Positions 1 through 9,437 of a stretch of DNA of 64,000 nucleotides are shown one piece after another. Position 1 is the stretch's first letter. Each line of letters opens with the position of its first letter. The notes under the pieces are model-generated. The model saw only the letters and a program-made list of their open reading frames with translations. It ran no database searches and was not told the DNA's origin. The position numbers were made by a program, and so were the translations under genes. The stretch is from Cladorhizidae sp. MBARI D1340-BT2 (Eukaryota > Porifera > Demospongiae > Poecilosclerida > Cladorhizidae), in assembly GCA_028752905.1 (NCBI GenBank), contig JAQNBH010000002.1, positions 35,556,075-35,620,074 of the forward strand. The letters run 5' to 3'.

Positions 1-21
1 CATAATAAATCATTTTGAAAA
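1..21 (+). repeat. Partial monomer end (tail of the preceding unit)
   Basis: These bases match the final 21 bases of other monomers, including AATAAATC. Here and before monomer 2 the next bases read ATTTTG where all later copies read AGTTTG (AGCTTG at 61250), so the first two junctions share a variant. Confidence 0.9.
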
Positions 22-253
22 GTGCATGATAGTAGTAGCTTTAGAATCGCAATAGAAATCACACAGAGGTTCGATCAAAGTTGGGAACTGAGAAAGAACG
101 TGGCATGTGCAGGAGCAGACGTTTGAACCCCACTTTGCACAGATAGCGCGGAAATGACTGAGCGATATTTTAGCCAAGTTTCAAGTCTTGGCCATGAACG
201 CTTATTATATTATGAACAATCCAACTTACTGCGTTTATTCAGGCTTCTTCTTG

Positions 254-277
254 TTCATTGCGCAGAGTTGCAATGAA
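254..277 (+). repeat. Conserved hairpin at +232 (one per monomer)
   Basis: TTCATTGC and GCAATGAA form perfect 8-bp arms round an 8-nt loop, GCAGAGTT. I saw it unchanged in every monomer, in contrast to the variable palindrome downstream. It closes the conserved head block. It could fold in RNA or as a DNA cruciform; no known element is implied. Confidence 0.8.
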
Positions 278-370
278 ATGGGAGGATAAAAAGTATCATA
301 ACTCAAGAATGGTTGACAATAAAATGTTGAAACTTGAAATGCAGCTAATTTAATAGTGAAGGTATAGATT

Positions 371-397
371 GACGAAAGAAGGGAAAAAAGAAGGAAA
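371..397 (+). repeat. Purine tract before the palindrome (one per monomer)
   Basis: About 25 purines follow GATTGAC. Forms differ between units: GAAGGG, GAAGAA, GGAAAA, GGAGAA, GGGGAA, GGAAGA and AAAAGA before the long A run. Useful as a marker of related units (AAAGAAAAG in 62 and 67; AAAGGAAG in 52, 54, 58, 59, 63 and 68). No function can be read from it. Confidence 0.75.
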
Positions 398-401
398 AAC
401 C

Positions 402-462
402 CCCACACAATGGTCTACTCCCCCCTACAAACACCAAGGGGGGGAGTAGACCATTTTGTGGG
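402..462 (+). repeat. Large quasi-palindrome, L1 form (monomer 1)
   Basis: Arms of 24 bp (402-425 and 439-462) pair except one C/T mismatch at 408/456; spacer 13 nt. The arms contain TGGTCTACTCCCCCC and its complement. Flanking runs (left A5C5, right G3T6A6) nearly extend the pairing. L1 spacers occur in monomers 1, 3-6, 8, 9, 11-13, 26, 30, 31, 33, 37, 38 and 64. Confidence 0.92.
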
Positions 463-576
463 TTTTTTAAAAAACGTGTCATAACTATTGAATGCTTAAT
501 CCATTTCCAAAGATTATGGTCTCAAAATGTAGCTCATTCTAGGTGCTTTCCAATGACATTAGAATAATGGTGTTGC

Positions 577-582
577 AATAAA
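577..582 (+). promoter_or_regulatory. Polyadenylation-type hexamers AATAAA (three per monomer)
   Basis: In monomer 1 AATAAA occurs at 4-9, 318-323 and 577-582, and the same three positions recur in the units examined. If the array is transcribed in the + direction they could end transcripts about monomer-length or shorter. AATAAA is common by chance in such AT-rich sequence. Confidence 0.25.
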
Positions 583-720
583 CTAGGACTGAAACATGGG
601 GAAACCACAAAGGTCCTTTAAAATGTTTAGATGCACTCCTGTACCCAAACCACAGGTCTTCAACACTTGCTATTTATGGTGATATTAGAGTGATCACAGA
701 TACCTCTTTTGAATTGATAG

Positions 721-739
721 TTTTTTTAAATTTTTTTAA
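721..739 (+). repeat. 19-nt A/T-only tract with mobile run boundaries (one per monomer)
   Basis: Lies between GATAG and TTCACCCC at about +700. In monomer 1 it is T7A3T7A2. Across the array the composition ranges from T7A3T7A2 to T2A13T3A1, but the total is 19 in all but about six units (18 in monomers 16, 18, 41, 53 and 55; 57 irregular). Flanking sequence hardly varies. Such tracts are stiff and disfavour nucleosomes in general; the role here is unknown. Confidence 0.88.
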
Positions 740-868
740 TTCACCCCAACATCCCCAATTTCATTTCCTCCCCCGGTCATATGCTGTCAGACTGAATATC
801 TCATCAGAAAATGACTGGATTGATAATTTGTCAATTGAAAAGAAGGAGTAATGCAAGAGCTTTCATAA

Positions 869-878
869 TATATAAAAA
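869..878 (+). promoter_or_regulatory. TATA-like box (one per monomer)
   Basis: TATATAAAAA fits the TATA consensus and looks unchanged in every monomer. A start about 30 bases on would fall near 900 and run into the next unit. No initiator or known satellite promoter is recognisable. In AT-rich DNA a match can arise by chance, so promoter activity is only a possibility. Confidence 0.3.
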
Positions 879-922
879 TTATTTACTACAGACAAAAATT
901 GAATGAGTTACACGGTATCATG

Positions 923-930
923 TGATGTCA
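923..930 (+). promoter_or_regulatory. CRE-like site TGATGTCA (one per monomer)
   Basis: One base from the palindromic cAMP-response element TGACGTCA, about 50 bp past the TATA-like box. In monomers 11-13 it becomes TGATATCA within GTGATATCAC, and in monomer 14 TGATACCA. Binding is not demonstrated by sequence. Confidence 0.2.
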
Positions 931-1353
931 CTACATGAAATTACATTTCATAATAAATCATTTTGAAAAGTGCATGATAGTAGTAGCTTTAGAATCGCAA
1001 TAGAAATCACACAGAGGTTCGATCAAAGTTGGGAACTGAGAAAGAACGTGGCATGTGCAGGAGCAGACGTTTGAACCCCACTTTGCACAGATAGCGCGGA
1101 AATGACTGAGCGATATTTTAGCCAAGTTTCAAGTCTTGGCCATGAACGCTTATTATATTATGAACAATCCAACTTACTGCGTTTATTCAGGCTTCTTCTT
1201 GTTCATTGCGCAGAGTTGCAATGAAATGGGAGGATAAAAAGTATCATAACTCAAGAATGGTTGACAATAAAATGTTGAAACTTGAAATGCAGCTAATTTA
1301 ATAGTGAAGGTATAGATTGACGAAAGAAGGGAAAAAAGAAGGAAAAACCCCCA

Positions 1354-1386
1354 CACAATGGTCAATGGGAGTAGACCATTTTGTGG
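1354..1386 (+). repeat. Collapsed palindrome, LS form (monomer 2)
   Basis: The C6/G6 core and spacer are gone, leaving AATGGTC, a short insert AATGGGAGTA, then GACCATT. The same junction occurs in monomers 2, 7, 18, 29, 32, 36, 41 and 42, so it most likely arose once and spread. Confidence 0.9.
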
Positions 1387-1520
1387 GTTTTTTAAAAAAC
1401 GTGTCATAACTATTGAATGCTTAATCCATTTCCAAAGATTATGGTCTCAAAATGTAGCTCATTCTAGGTGCTTTCCAATGACATTAGAATAATGGTGTTG
1501 CAATAAACTAGGACTGAAAC

Positions 1521-1775
1521 ATGGGGAAACCACAAAGGTCCTTTAAAATTTTAGATGCACTCCTGTACCCAAACCACAGGTCTTCAACACTTGCTATTTA
1601 TGGTGATATTAGAGTGATCACAGATACCTCTTTTGAATTGATAGTTTTTTTAAATTTTTTTAATTCACCCCAACATCCCCAATTTCATTTCCTCCCCCGG
1701 TCATATGCTGTCAGACTGAATATCTCATCAGAAAATGACTGGATTGATAATTTGTCTATTGAAAAGAAGGAGTAA
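1521..1775 (+). other. 84-codon open frame with good start context, probably not a gene
   Basis: AAACATGGGG gives A at -3 and G at +4. The frame begins MGKPQRSFKI and is followed by a stop; no domain, signal peptide or family is recognisable. It stays open only where site F is present and the A/T tract has 19 bases without an in-frame TAA. Full-length starts: 1521, 3414, 6229, 10011, 19440, 20385, 22274, 23219, 25105, 26974, 29785, 31671, 33540, 36376, 39166, 46717, 58048 and 62771, 18 of 68 units. In Fx units it stops after 28 codons. Residues 43-48 change from FLNFF to KKKIF types with the tract, unlike a constrained protein. Confidence 0.15.
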
Positions 1776-1893
1776 TGCAAGAGCTTTCATAATATATAAA
1801 AATTATTTACTACAGACAAAAATTGAATGAGTTACACGGTATCATGTGATGTCACTACATGAAATTACATTTCATAATAAATCAGTTTGAAAA

Positions 1894-2840
1894 GTGCATG
1901 ATAGTAGTAGCTTTAGAATCGCAATAGAAATCACACAGAGGTTCGATCAAAGTTGGGAACTGAGAAAGAACGTGGCATGCGCAGGAGCAGACGTTTGTAC
2001 CCCACTTTGCACAGATAGCGCGGAAATGACTGAGCGATATTTTAGCCAAGTTTCAAGTCTTGGCCATGAACGCTTATTATATTATGAACAATCCAACTTA
2101 CTGCGTTTATTCAGGCTTCTTCTTGTTCATTGCGCAGAGTTGCAATGAAATGGGAGGATAAAAAGTATCATAACTCAAGAATGGTTGACAATAAAATGTT
2201 GAAACTTGAAATGCAGCTAATTTAATAGTGAAGGTATAGATTGACGAAAGAAGAAAAAAAGAAGGAAAAAACCCCACACAATGGTCTACTCCCCCCTACA
2301 AACACCAAGGGGGGGAGTAGACCATTTTGTGGGTTTTTTAAAAAACGTGTCATAACTATTGAATGCTTAATCCATTTCCAAAGATTATGGTCTCAAAATG
2401 TAGCTCATTCTAGGTGCTTTCCAATGACATTAGAATAATGGTGTTGCAATAAACTAGGACTGAAACATGGGGAAACCACAAAGGTCCTTTAAAATGTTTA
2501 GATGCACTCCTGTACCCAAACCACAGGTCTTCAACACTTGCTATTTATGGTGATATTAGAGTGATCACAGATACCTCTTTTGAATTGATAGTTTTTTTAA
2601 ATTTTTTTAATTCACCCCAACATCCCCAATTTCATTTCCTCCCCCGGTCATATGCTGTCAGACTGAATATCTCATCAGAAAATGACTGGATTGATAATTT
2701 GTCTATTGAAAAGAAGGAGTAATGCAAGAGCTTTCATAATATATAAAAATTATTTACTACAGACAAAAATTGAATGAGTTACACGGTATCATGTGATGTC
2801 ACTACATGAAATTACATTTCATAATAAATCAGTTTGAAAA
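1894..2840 (+). repeat. Monomer 3 (947 bp)
   Basis: Head H0 without nonsense change, GCATGCGC form; spacer L1; left flank A6C4; site Fx; tract T7A3T7A2. By eye it looks the same as monomer 5. Confidence 0.95.
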
Positions 2841-3786
2841 GTGCATGATAGTAGTAGCTTTAGAATCGCAATAGAAATCACACAGAGGTTCGATCAAAGT
2901 TGGGAACTGAGAAAGAACGTGGCATGCGCAGGAGCAGACGTTTGTACCCCACTTTGCACAGATAGCGCGGAAATGACTGAGCGATATTTTAGCCAAGTTT
3001 CAAGTCTTGGCCATGAACGCTTATTATATTATGAACAATCCAACTTACTGCGTTTATTCAGGCTTCTTCTTGTTCATTGCGCAGAGTTGCAATGAAATGG
3101 GAGGATAAAAAGTATCATAACTCAAGAATGGTTGACAATAAAATGTTGAAACTTGAAATGCAGCTAATTTAATAGTGAAGGTATAGATTGACGAAAGAAG
3201 AAAAAAAGAAGGAAAAAACCCCACACAATGGTCTACTCCCCCCTACAAACACCAAGGGGGGGAGTAGACCATTTTGTGGGTTTTTTAAAAAACGTGTCAT
3301 AACTATTGAATGCTTAATCCATTTCCAAAGATTATGGTCTCAAAATGTAGCTCATTCTAGGTGCTTTCCAATGACATTAGAATAATGGTGTTGCAATAAA
3401 CTAGGACTGAAACATGGGGAAACCACAAAGGTCCTTTAAAATTTTAGATGCACTCCTGTACCCAAACCACAGGTCTTCAACACTTGCTATTTATGGTGAT
3501 ATTAGAGTGATCACAGATACCTCTTTTGAATTGATAGTTTTTTTAAATTTTTTTAATTCACCCCAACATCCCCAATTTCATTTCCTCCCCCGGTCATATG
3601 CTGTCAGACTGAATATCTCATCAGAAAATGACTGGATTGATAATTTGTCTATTGAAAAGAAGGAGTAATGCAAGAGCTTTCATAATATATAAAAATTATT
3701 TACTACAGACAAAAATTGAATGAGTTACACGGTATCATGTGATGTCACTACATGAAATTACATTTCATAATAAATCAGTTTGAAAA
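2841..3786 (+). repeat. Monomer 4 (946 bp), recombinant type
   Basis: Head H0; spacer L1 but site F, a combination rare in this part of the array, where L1 normally goes with Fx. It looks like a crossover or conversion product between the palindrome and the frame site. Tract T7A3T7A2. Confidence 0.95.
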
Positions 3787-4733
3787 GTGCATGATAGTAG
3801 TAGCTTTAGAATCGCAATAGAAATCACACAGAGGTTCGATCAAAGTTGGGAACTGAGAAAGAACGTGGCATGCGCAGGAGCAGACGTTTGTACCCCACTT
3901 TGCACAGATAGCGCGGAAATGACTGAGCGATATTTTAGCCAAGTTTCAAGTCTTGGCCATGAACGCTTATTATATTATGAACAATCCAACTTACTGCGTT
4001 TATTCAGGCTTCTTCTTGTTCATTGCGCAGAGTTGCAATGAAATGGGAGGATAAAAAGTATCATAACTCAAGAATGGTTGACAATAAAATGTTGAAACTT
4101 GAAATGCAGCTAATTTAATAGTGAAGGTATAGATTGACGAAAGAAGAAAAAAAGAAGGAAAAAACCCCACACAATGGTCTACTCCCCCCTACAAACACCA
4201 AGGGGGGGAGTAGACCATTTTGTGGGTTTTTTAAAAAACGTGTCATAACTATTGAATGCTTAATCCATTTCCAAAGATTATGGTCTCAAAATGTAGCTCA
4301 TTCTAGGTGCTTTCCAATGACATTAGAATAATGGTGTTGCAATAAACTAGGACTGAAACATGGGGAAACCACAAAGGTCCTTTAAAATGTTTAGATGCAC
4401 TCCTGTACCCAAACCACAGGTCTTCAACACTTGCTATTTATGGTGATATTAGAGTGATCACAGATACCTCTTTTGAATTGATAGTTTTTTTAAATTTTTT
4501 TAATTCACCCCAACATCCCCAATTTCATTTCCTCCCCCGGTCATATGCTGTCAGACTGAATATCTCATCAGAAAATGACTGGATTGATAATTTGTCTATT
4601 GAAAAGAAGGAGTAATGCAAGAGCTTTCATAATATATAAAAATTATTTACTACAGACAAAAATTGAATGAGTTACACGGTATCATGTGATGTCACTACAT
4701 GAAATTACATTTCATAATAAATCAGTTTGAAAA
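3787..4733 (+). repeat. Monomer 5 (947 bp)
   Basis: Head H0; L1; Fx; T7A3T7A2. First half of a dimer repeated at 6602. Confidence 0.95.
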
Positions 4734-5680
4734 GTGCATGATAGTAGTAGCTTTAGAATCGCAATAGAAATCACACAGAGGTTCGATCAAAGTTGGGAAC
4801 TGAGAAAGAACGTGGCATGCGCAGGAGCAGACGTTTGTACCCCACTTTGCACAGATAGCGCGGAAATGACTGAGCGATATTTTAGCCAAGTTTCAAGTCT
4901 TGGCCATGAACGCTTATTATATTATGAACAATCCAACTTACTGCGTTTATTCAGGCTTCTTCTTGTTCATTGCGCAGAGTTGCAATGAAATGGGAGGATA
5001 AAAAGTATCATAACTCAAGAATGGTTGACAATAAAATGTTGAAACTTGAAATGCAGCTAATTTAATAGTGAAGGTATAGATTGACGAAAGAAGAAAAAAA
5101 GAAGGAAAAAACCCCACACAATGGTCTACTCCCCCCTACAAACACCAAGGGGGGGAGTAGACCATTTTGTGGGTTTTTTAAAAAACGTGTCATAACTATT
5201 GAATGCTTAATCCATTTCCAAAGATTATGGTCTCAAAATGTAGCTCATTCTAGGTGCTTTCCAATGACATTAGAATAATGGTGTTGCAATAAACTAGGAC
5301 TGAAACATGGGGAAACCACAAAGGTCCTTTAAAATGTTTAGATGCACTCCTGTACCCAAACCACAGGTCTTCAACACTTGCTATTTATGGTGATATTAGA
5401 GTGATCACAGATACCTCTTTTGAATTGATAGTTTTTTTAAATTTTTTAAATTCACCCCAACATCCCCAATTTCATTTCCTCCCCCGGTCATATGCTGTCA
5501 GACTGAATATCTCATCAGAAAATGACTGGATTGATAATTTGTCAATTGAAAAGAAGGAGTAATGCAAGAGCTTTCATAATATATAAAAATTATTTACTAC
5601 AGACAAAAATTGAATGAGTTACACGGTATCATGTGATGTCACTACATGAAATTACATTTCATAATAAATCAGTTTGAAAA
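4734..5680 (+). repeat. Monomer 6 (947 bp)
   Basis: Head H0; L1; Fx; tract T7A3T6A3; GTCAATTG tail instead of GTCTATTG. Second half of the dimer repeated at 7549. Confidence 0.95.
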
Positions 5681-6601
5681 GTGCATGATAGTAGCTTTAG
5701 AATCGCAATAGAAATCACACAGAGGTTCGATCAAAGTTGGGAACTGAGAAAGAACGTGGCATGCGCAGGAGCAGACGTTTGTACCCCACTTTGCACAGAT
5801 AGCGCGGAAATGACTGAGCGATATTTTAGCCAAGTTTCAAGTCTTGGCCATGAACGCTTATTATATTATGAACAATCCAACTTACTGCGTTTATTCAGGC
5901 TTCTTCTTGTTCATTGCGCAGAGTTGCAATGAAATGGGAGGATAAAAAGTATCATAACTCAAGAATGGTTGACAATAAAATGTTGAAACTTGAAATGCAG
6001 CTAATTTAATAGTGAAGGTATAGATTGACGAAAGAAGGGAAAAAAGAAGGAAAAACCCCCACACAATGGTCAATGGGAGTAGACCATTTTGTGGTTTTTT
6101 TAAAAAACGTGTCATAACTATTGAATGCTTAATCCATTTCCAAAGATTATGGTCTCAAAATGTAGCTCATTCTAGGTGCTTTCCAATGACATTAGAATAA
6201 TGGTGTTGCAATAAACTAGGACTGAAACATGGGGAAACCACAAAGGTCCTTTAAAATTTTAGATGCACTCCTGTACCCAAACCACAGGTCTTCAACACTT
6301 GCTATTTATGGTGATATTAGAGTGATCACAGATACCTCTTTTGAATTGATAGTTTTTTTAAATTTTTTTAATTCACCCCAACATCCCCAATTTCATTTCC
6401 TCCCCCGGTCATATGCTGTCAGACTGAATATCTCATCAGAAAATGACTGGATTGATAATTTGTCTATTGAAAAGAAGGAGTAATGCAAGAGCTTTCATAA
6501 TATATAAAAATTATTTACTACAGACAAAAATTGAATGAGTTACACGGTATCATGTGATGTCACTACATGAAATTACATTTCATAATAAATCAGTTTGAAA
6601 A
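5681..6601 (+). repeat. Monomer 7, short palindrome (921 bp)
   Basis: Head H3 (3-bp loss); LS; left flank A5C5; right flank G2T7A6 instead of G3T6A6; F; T7A3T7A2. Shortest unit in the window because it has both the TAG loss and the core loss. Confidence 0.95.
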
Positions 6602-7548
6602 GTGCATGATAGTAGTAGCTTTAGAATCGCAATAGAAATCACACAGAGGTTCGATCAAAGTTGGGAACTGAGAAAGAACGTGGCATGCGCAGGAGCAGAC
6701 GTTTGTACCCCACTTTGCACAGATAGCGCGGAAATGACTGAGCGATATTTTAGCCAAGTTTCAAGTCTTGACCATGAACGCTTATTATATTATGAACAAT
6801 CCAACTTACTGCGTTTATTCAGGCTTCTTCTTGTTCATTGCGCAGAGTTGCAATGAAATGGGAGGATAAAAAGTATCATAACTCAAGAATGGTTGACAAT
6901 AAAATGTTGAAACTTGAAATGCAGCTAATTTAATAGTGAAGGTATAGATTGACGAAAGAAGAAAAAAAGAAGGAAAAAACCCCACACAATGGTCTACTCC
7001 CCCCTACAAACACCAAGGGGGGGAGTAGACCATTTTGTGGGTTTTTTAAAAAACGTGTCATAACTATTGAATGCTTAATCCATTTCCAAAGATTATGGTC
7101 TCAAAATGTAGCTCATTCTAGGTGCTTTCCAATGACATTAGAATAATGGTGTTGCAATAAACTAGGACTGAAACATGGGGAAACCACAAAGGTCCTTTAA
7201 AATGTTTAGATGCACTCCTGTACCCAAACCACAGGTCTTCAACACTTGCTATTTATGGTGATATTAGAGTGATCACAGATACCTCTTTTGAATTGATAGT
7301 TTTTTTAAATTTTTTTAATTCACCCCAACATCCCCAATTTCATTTCCTCCCCCGGTCATATGCTGTCAGACTGAATATCTCATCAGAAAATGACTGGATT
7401 GATAATTTGTCTATTGAAAAGAAGGAGTAATGCAAGAGCTTTCATAATATATAAAAATTATTTACTACAGACAAAAATTGAATGAGTTACACGGTATCAT
7501 GTGATGTCACTACATGAAATTACATTTCATAATAAATCAGTTTGAAAA
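6602..7548 (+). repeat. Monomer 8 (947 bp)
   Basis: Head H0; L1; Fx; T7A3T7A2. Private change CTTGACCATG where others read CTTGGCCATG. Matches monomer 5. Confidence 0.95.
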
Positions 7549-8495
7549 GTGCATGATAGTAGTAGCTTTAGAATCGCAATAGAAATCACACAGAGGTTCG
7601 ATCAAAGTTGGGAACTGAGAAAGAACGTGGCATGCGCAGGAGCAGACGTTTGTACCCCACTTTGCACAGATAGCGCGGAAATGACTGAGCGATATTTTAG
7701 CCAAGTTTCAAGTCTTGGCCATGAACGCTTATTATATTATGAACAATCCAACTTACTGCGTTTATTCAGGCTTCTTCTTGTTCATTGCGCAGAGTTGCAA
7801 TGAAATGGGAGGATAAAAAGTATCATAACTCAAGAATGGTTGACAATAAAATGTTGAAACTTGAAATGCAGCTAATTTAATAGTGAAGGTATAGATTGAC
7901 GAAAGAAGAAAAAAAGAAGGAAAAAACCCCACACAATGGTCTACTCCCCCCTACAAACACCAAGGGGGGGAGTAGACCATTTTGTGGGTTTTTTAAAAAA
8001 CGTGTCATAACTATTGAATGCTTAATCCATTTCCAAAGATTATGGTCTCAAAATGTAGCTCATTCTAGGTGCTTTCCAATGACATTAGAATAATGGTGTT
8101 GCAATAAACTAGGACTGAAACATGGGGAAACCACAAAGGTCCTTTAAAATGTTTAGATGCACTCCTGTACCCAAACCACAGGTCTTCAACACTTGCTATT
8201 TATGGTGATATTAGAGTGATCACAGATACCTCTTTTGAATTGATAGTTTTTTTAAATTTTTTAAATTCACCCCAACATCCCCAATTTCATTTCCTCCCCC
8301 GGTCATATGCTGTCAGACTGAATATCTCATCAGAAAATGACTGGATTGATAATTTGTCAATTGAAAAGAAGGAGTAATGCAAGAGCTTTCATAATATATA
8401 AAAATTATTTACTACAGACAAAAATTGAATGAGTTACACGGTATCATGTGATGTCACTACATGAAATTACATTTCATAATAAATCAGTTTGAAAA
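7549..8495 (+). repeat. Monomer 9 (947 bp)
   Basis: Head H0; L1; Fx; T7A3T6A3; GTCAATTG. Matches monomer 6. Confidence 0.95.
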
Positions 8496-9437
8496 GTGCA
8501 TGATAGTAGCTTTAGAATCGCAATAGAAATCACACAGAGGTTCGATCAAAGTTGGGAACTGAGAAAGAACGTGGCATGCGCAGGAGCAGACGTTTGTACC
8601 CCACTTTGCACAGATAGCGCGGAAATGACTGAGCGATATTTTAGCCAAGTTTCAAGTCTTGGCCATGAACGCTTATTATATTATGAACAATCCAACTTAC
8701 TGCGTTTATTCAGGCTTCTTCTTGTTCATTGCGCAGAGTTGCAATGAAATGGGAGGATAAAAAGTATCATAACTCAAGAATGGTTGACAATAAAATGTTG
8801 AAACTTGAAATGCAGCTAATTTAATAGTGAAGGTATAGATTGACGAAAGGAAAAAAAAAGAAGGAAAAAAACCCACACAATGGTCTACTCCCCCCTTGTA
8901 CACCAAGGGGGGAGTAGACCATTTTGTGGGTTTTTTAAAAAACGTATCATAACTATTGAATGCTTAATCCATTTCCAAAGATTATGGTCTCAAAATGTAG
9001 CTCATTCTAGGTGCTTTCCAATGACATTAGAATAATGGTGTTGCAATAAACTAGGACTGAAACATGGGGAAACCACAAAGGTCCTTTAAAATGTTTAGAT
9101 GCACTCCTGTACCCAAACCACAGGTCTTCAACACTTGCTATTTATGGTGATATTAGAGTGATCACAGATACCTCTTTTGAATAGATAGTTTTTTTAAATT
9201 TTTTTAATTCACCCCAACACCCCCAATTTCATTTCCTCCCCCGGTCATATGCTGTCAGACTGAATATCTCATCAGAAAATGACTGGATTGATAATTTGTC
9301 AATTCAAAAGAAGGAGTAATGCAAGCGCTTTCATAATATATAAAAATTATTTACTACAGACAAAAATTGAATGAGTTACACGGTATCATGTGATGTCACT
9401 ACATGAAATTACATTTCATAATAAATCAGTTTGAAAA
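8496..9437 (+). repeat. Monomer 10 (942 bp)
   Basis: Head H3; first L2 spacer in the array; left flank A7C3; Fx; GAATAGATAG before tract T7A3T7A2; CAACACCCCC, ATTCAAAAG and GCAAGCGC tail variants. Confidence 0.95.

Larger units (their letters stand above)
22..969 (+). repeat. Monomer 1 (948 bp)
   Basis: Head H0 with an in-frame TGA (GTTTGAACC); spacer L1; left flank A5C5; site Fx; tract T7A3T7A2. Used here as the reference for sub-element positions. Confidence 0.95.
970..1893 (+). repeat. Monomer 2, short palindrome (924 bp)
   Basis: Head H0 with the same TGA as monomer 1; spacer LS; left flank A5C5; site F, so the 84-codon frame at 1521-1775 is open; tract T7A3T7A2. Confidence 0.95.
3787..5680 (+). 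repeat. Dimer, copy 1 (1894 bp)
   Basis: Monomers 5-6 recur as 8-9 at 6602-8495 with the same length and the same order of tail variants (GTCTATTG then GTCAATTG; T7A3T7A2 then T7A3T6A3). The only difference I noticed is GGCC to GACC in monomer 8. The copies are separated by one short unit. Confidence 0.85.
6602..8495 (+). repeat. Dimer, copy 2 (1894 bp)
   Basis: Second occurrence of the monomer 5-6 pair. Both copies are followed by an H3-headed unit, so the shared segment probably extends a little into monomers 7 and 10. Confidence 0.85.

Noticed and set aside
36..90. tRNA or tRNA-derived SINE, suggested by GGTTCGATC like a pol III B box
   Set aside because: The bases flanking TTCGATC do not form a T stem (AGAGG against AAAGT), there is no convincing A box upstream, and no cloverleaf can be drawn.
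420..444. G-quadruplex from the G6-G7 run
   Set aside because: There is only one G run per strand per unit; four nearby runs are needed.
402..462. Terminal inverted repeats of a MITE or an intrinsic bacterial terminator
   Set aside because: The palindrome is internal to every unit with no target-site duplication, and its G/C-rich stem followed by T6 is symmetric on both strands. The context is a eukaryote-like satellite, so a terminator reading has no support.
721..739. Homopolymer sequencing error as the cause of tract variation
   Set aside because: Such errors change run length. Here total length is nearly constant while A and T exchange, and sister copies such as the trimer agree exactly. 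Not fully excluded without reads.
1183..1407. Minus-strand frames ending in MNKKKPE
   Set aside because: They are antisense to the head block and palindrome, change N-terminus with each palindrome form, and have no recognisable domain.
1894..2148. 84-residue open frame beginning MHDSSS, present in many units
   Set aside because: It starts at GTG, preceded two codons earlier by TGA, so there is no ATG start for a eukaryote. In other units it carries TGA (1, 2, 29, 32, 36), TAA (HX, 12 units) or a frameshift (H1, 10 units). It matches no family I know. The open frame follows from the conserved head block.
2241..2438. 65-residue frame beginning MTKEEKKKEK
   Set aside because: It starts at TTG and runs through the purine tract and the palindrome, so the product is low-complexity; it breaks wherever the palindrome form changes.
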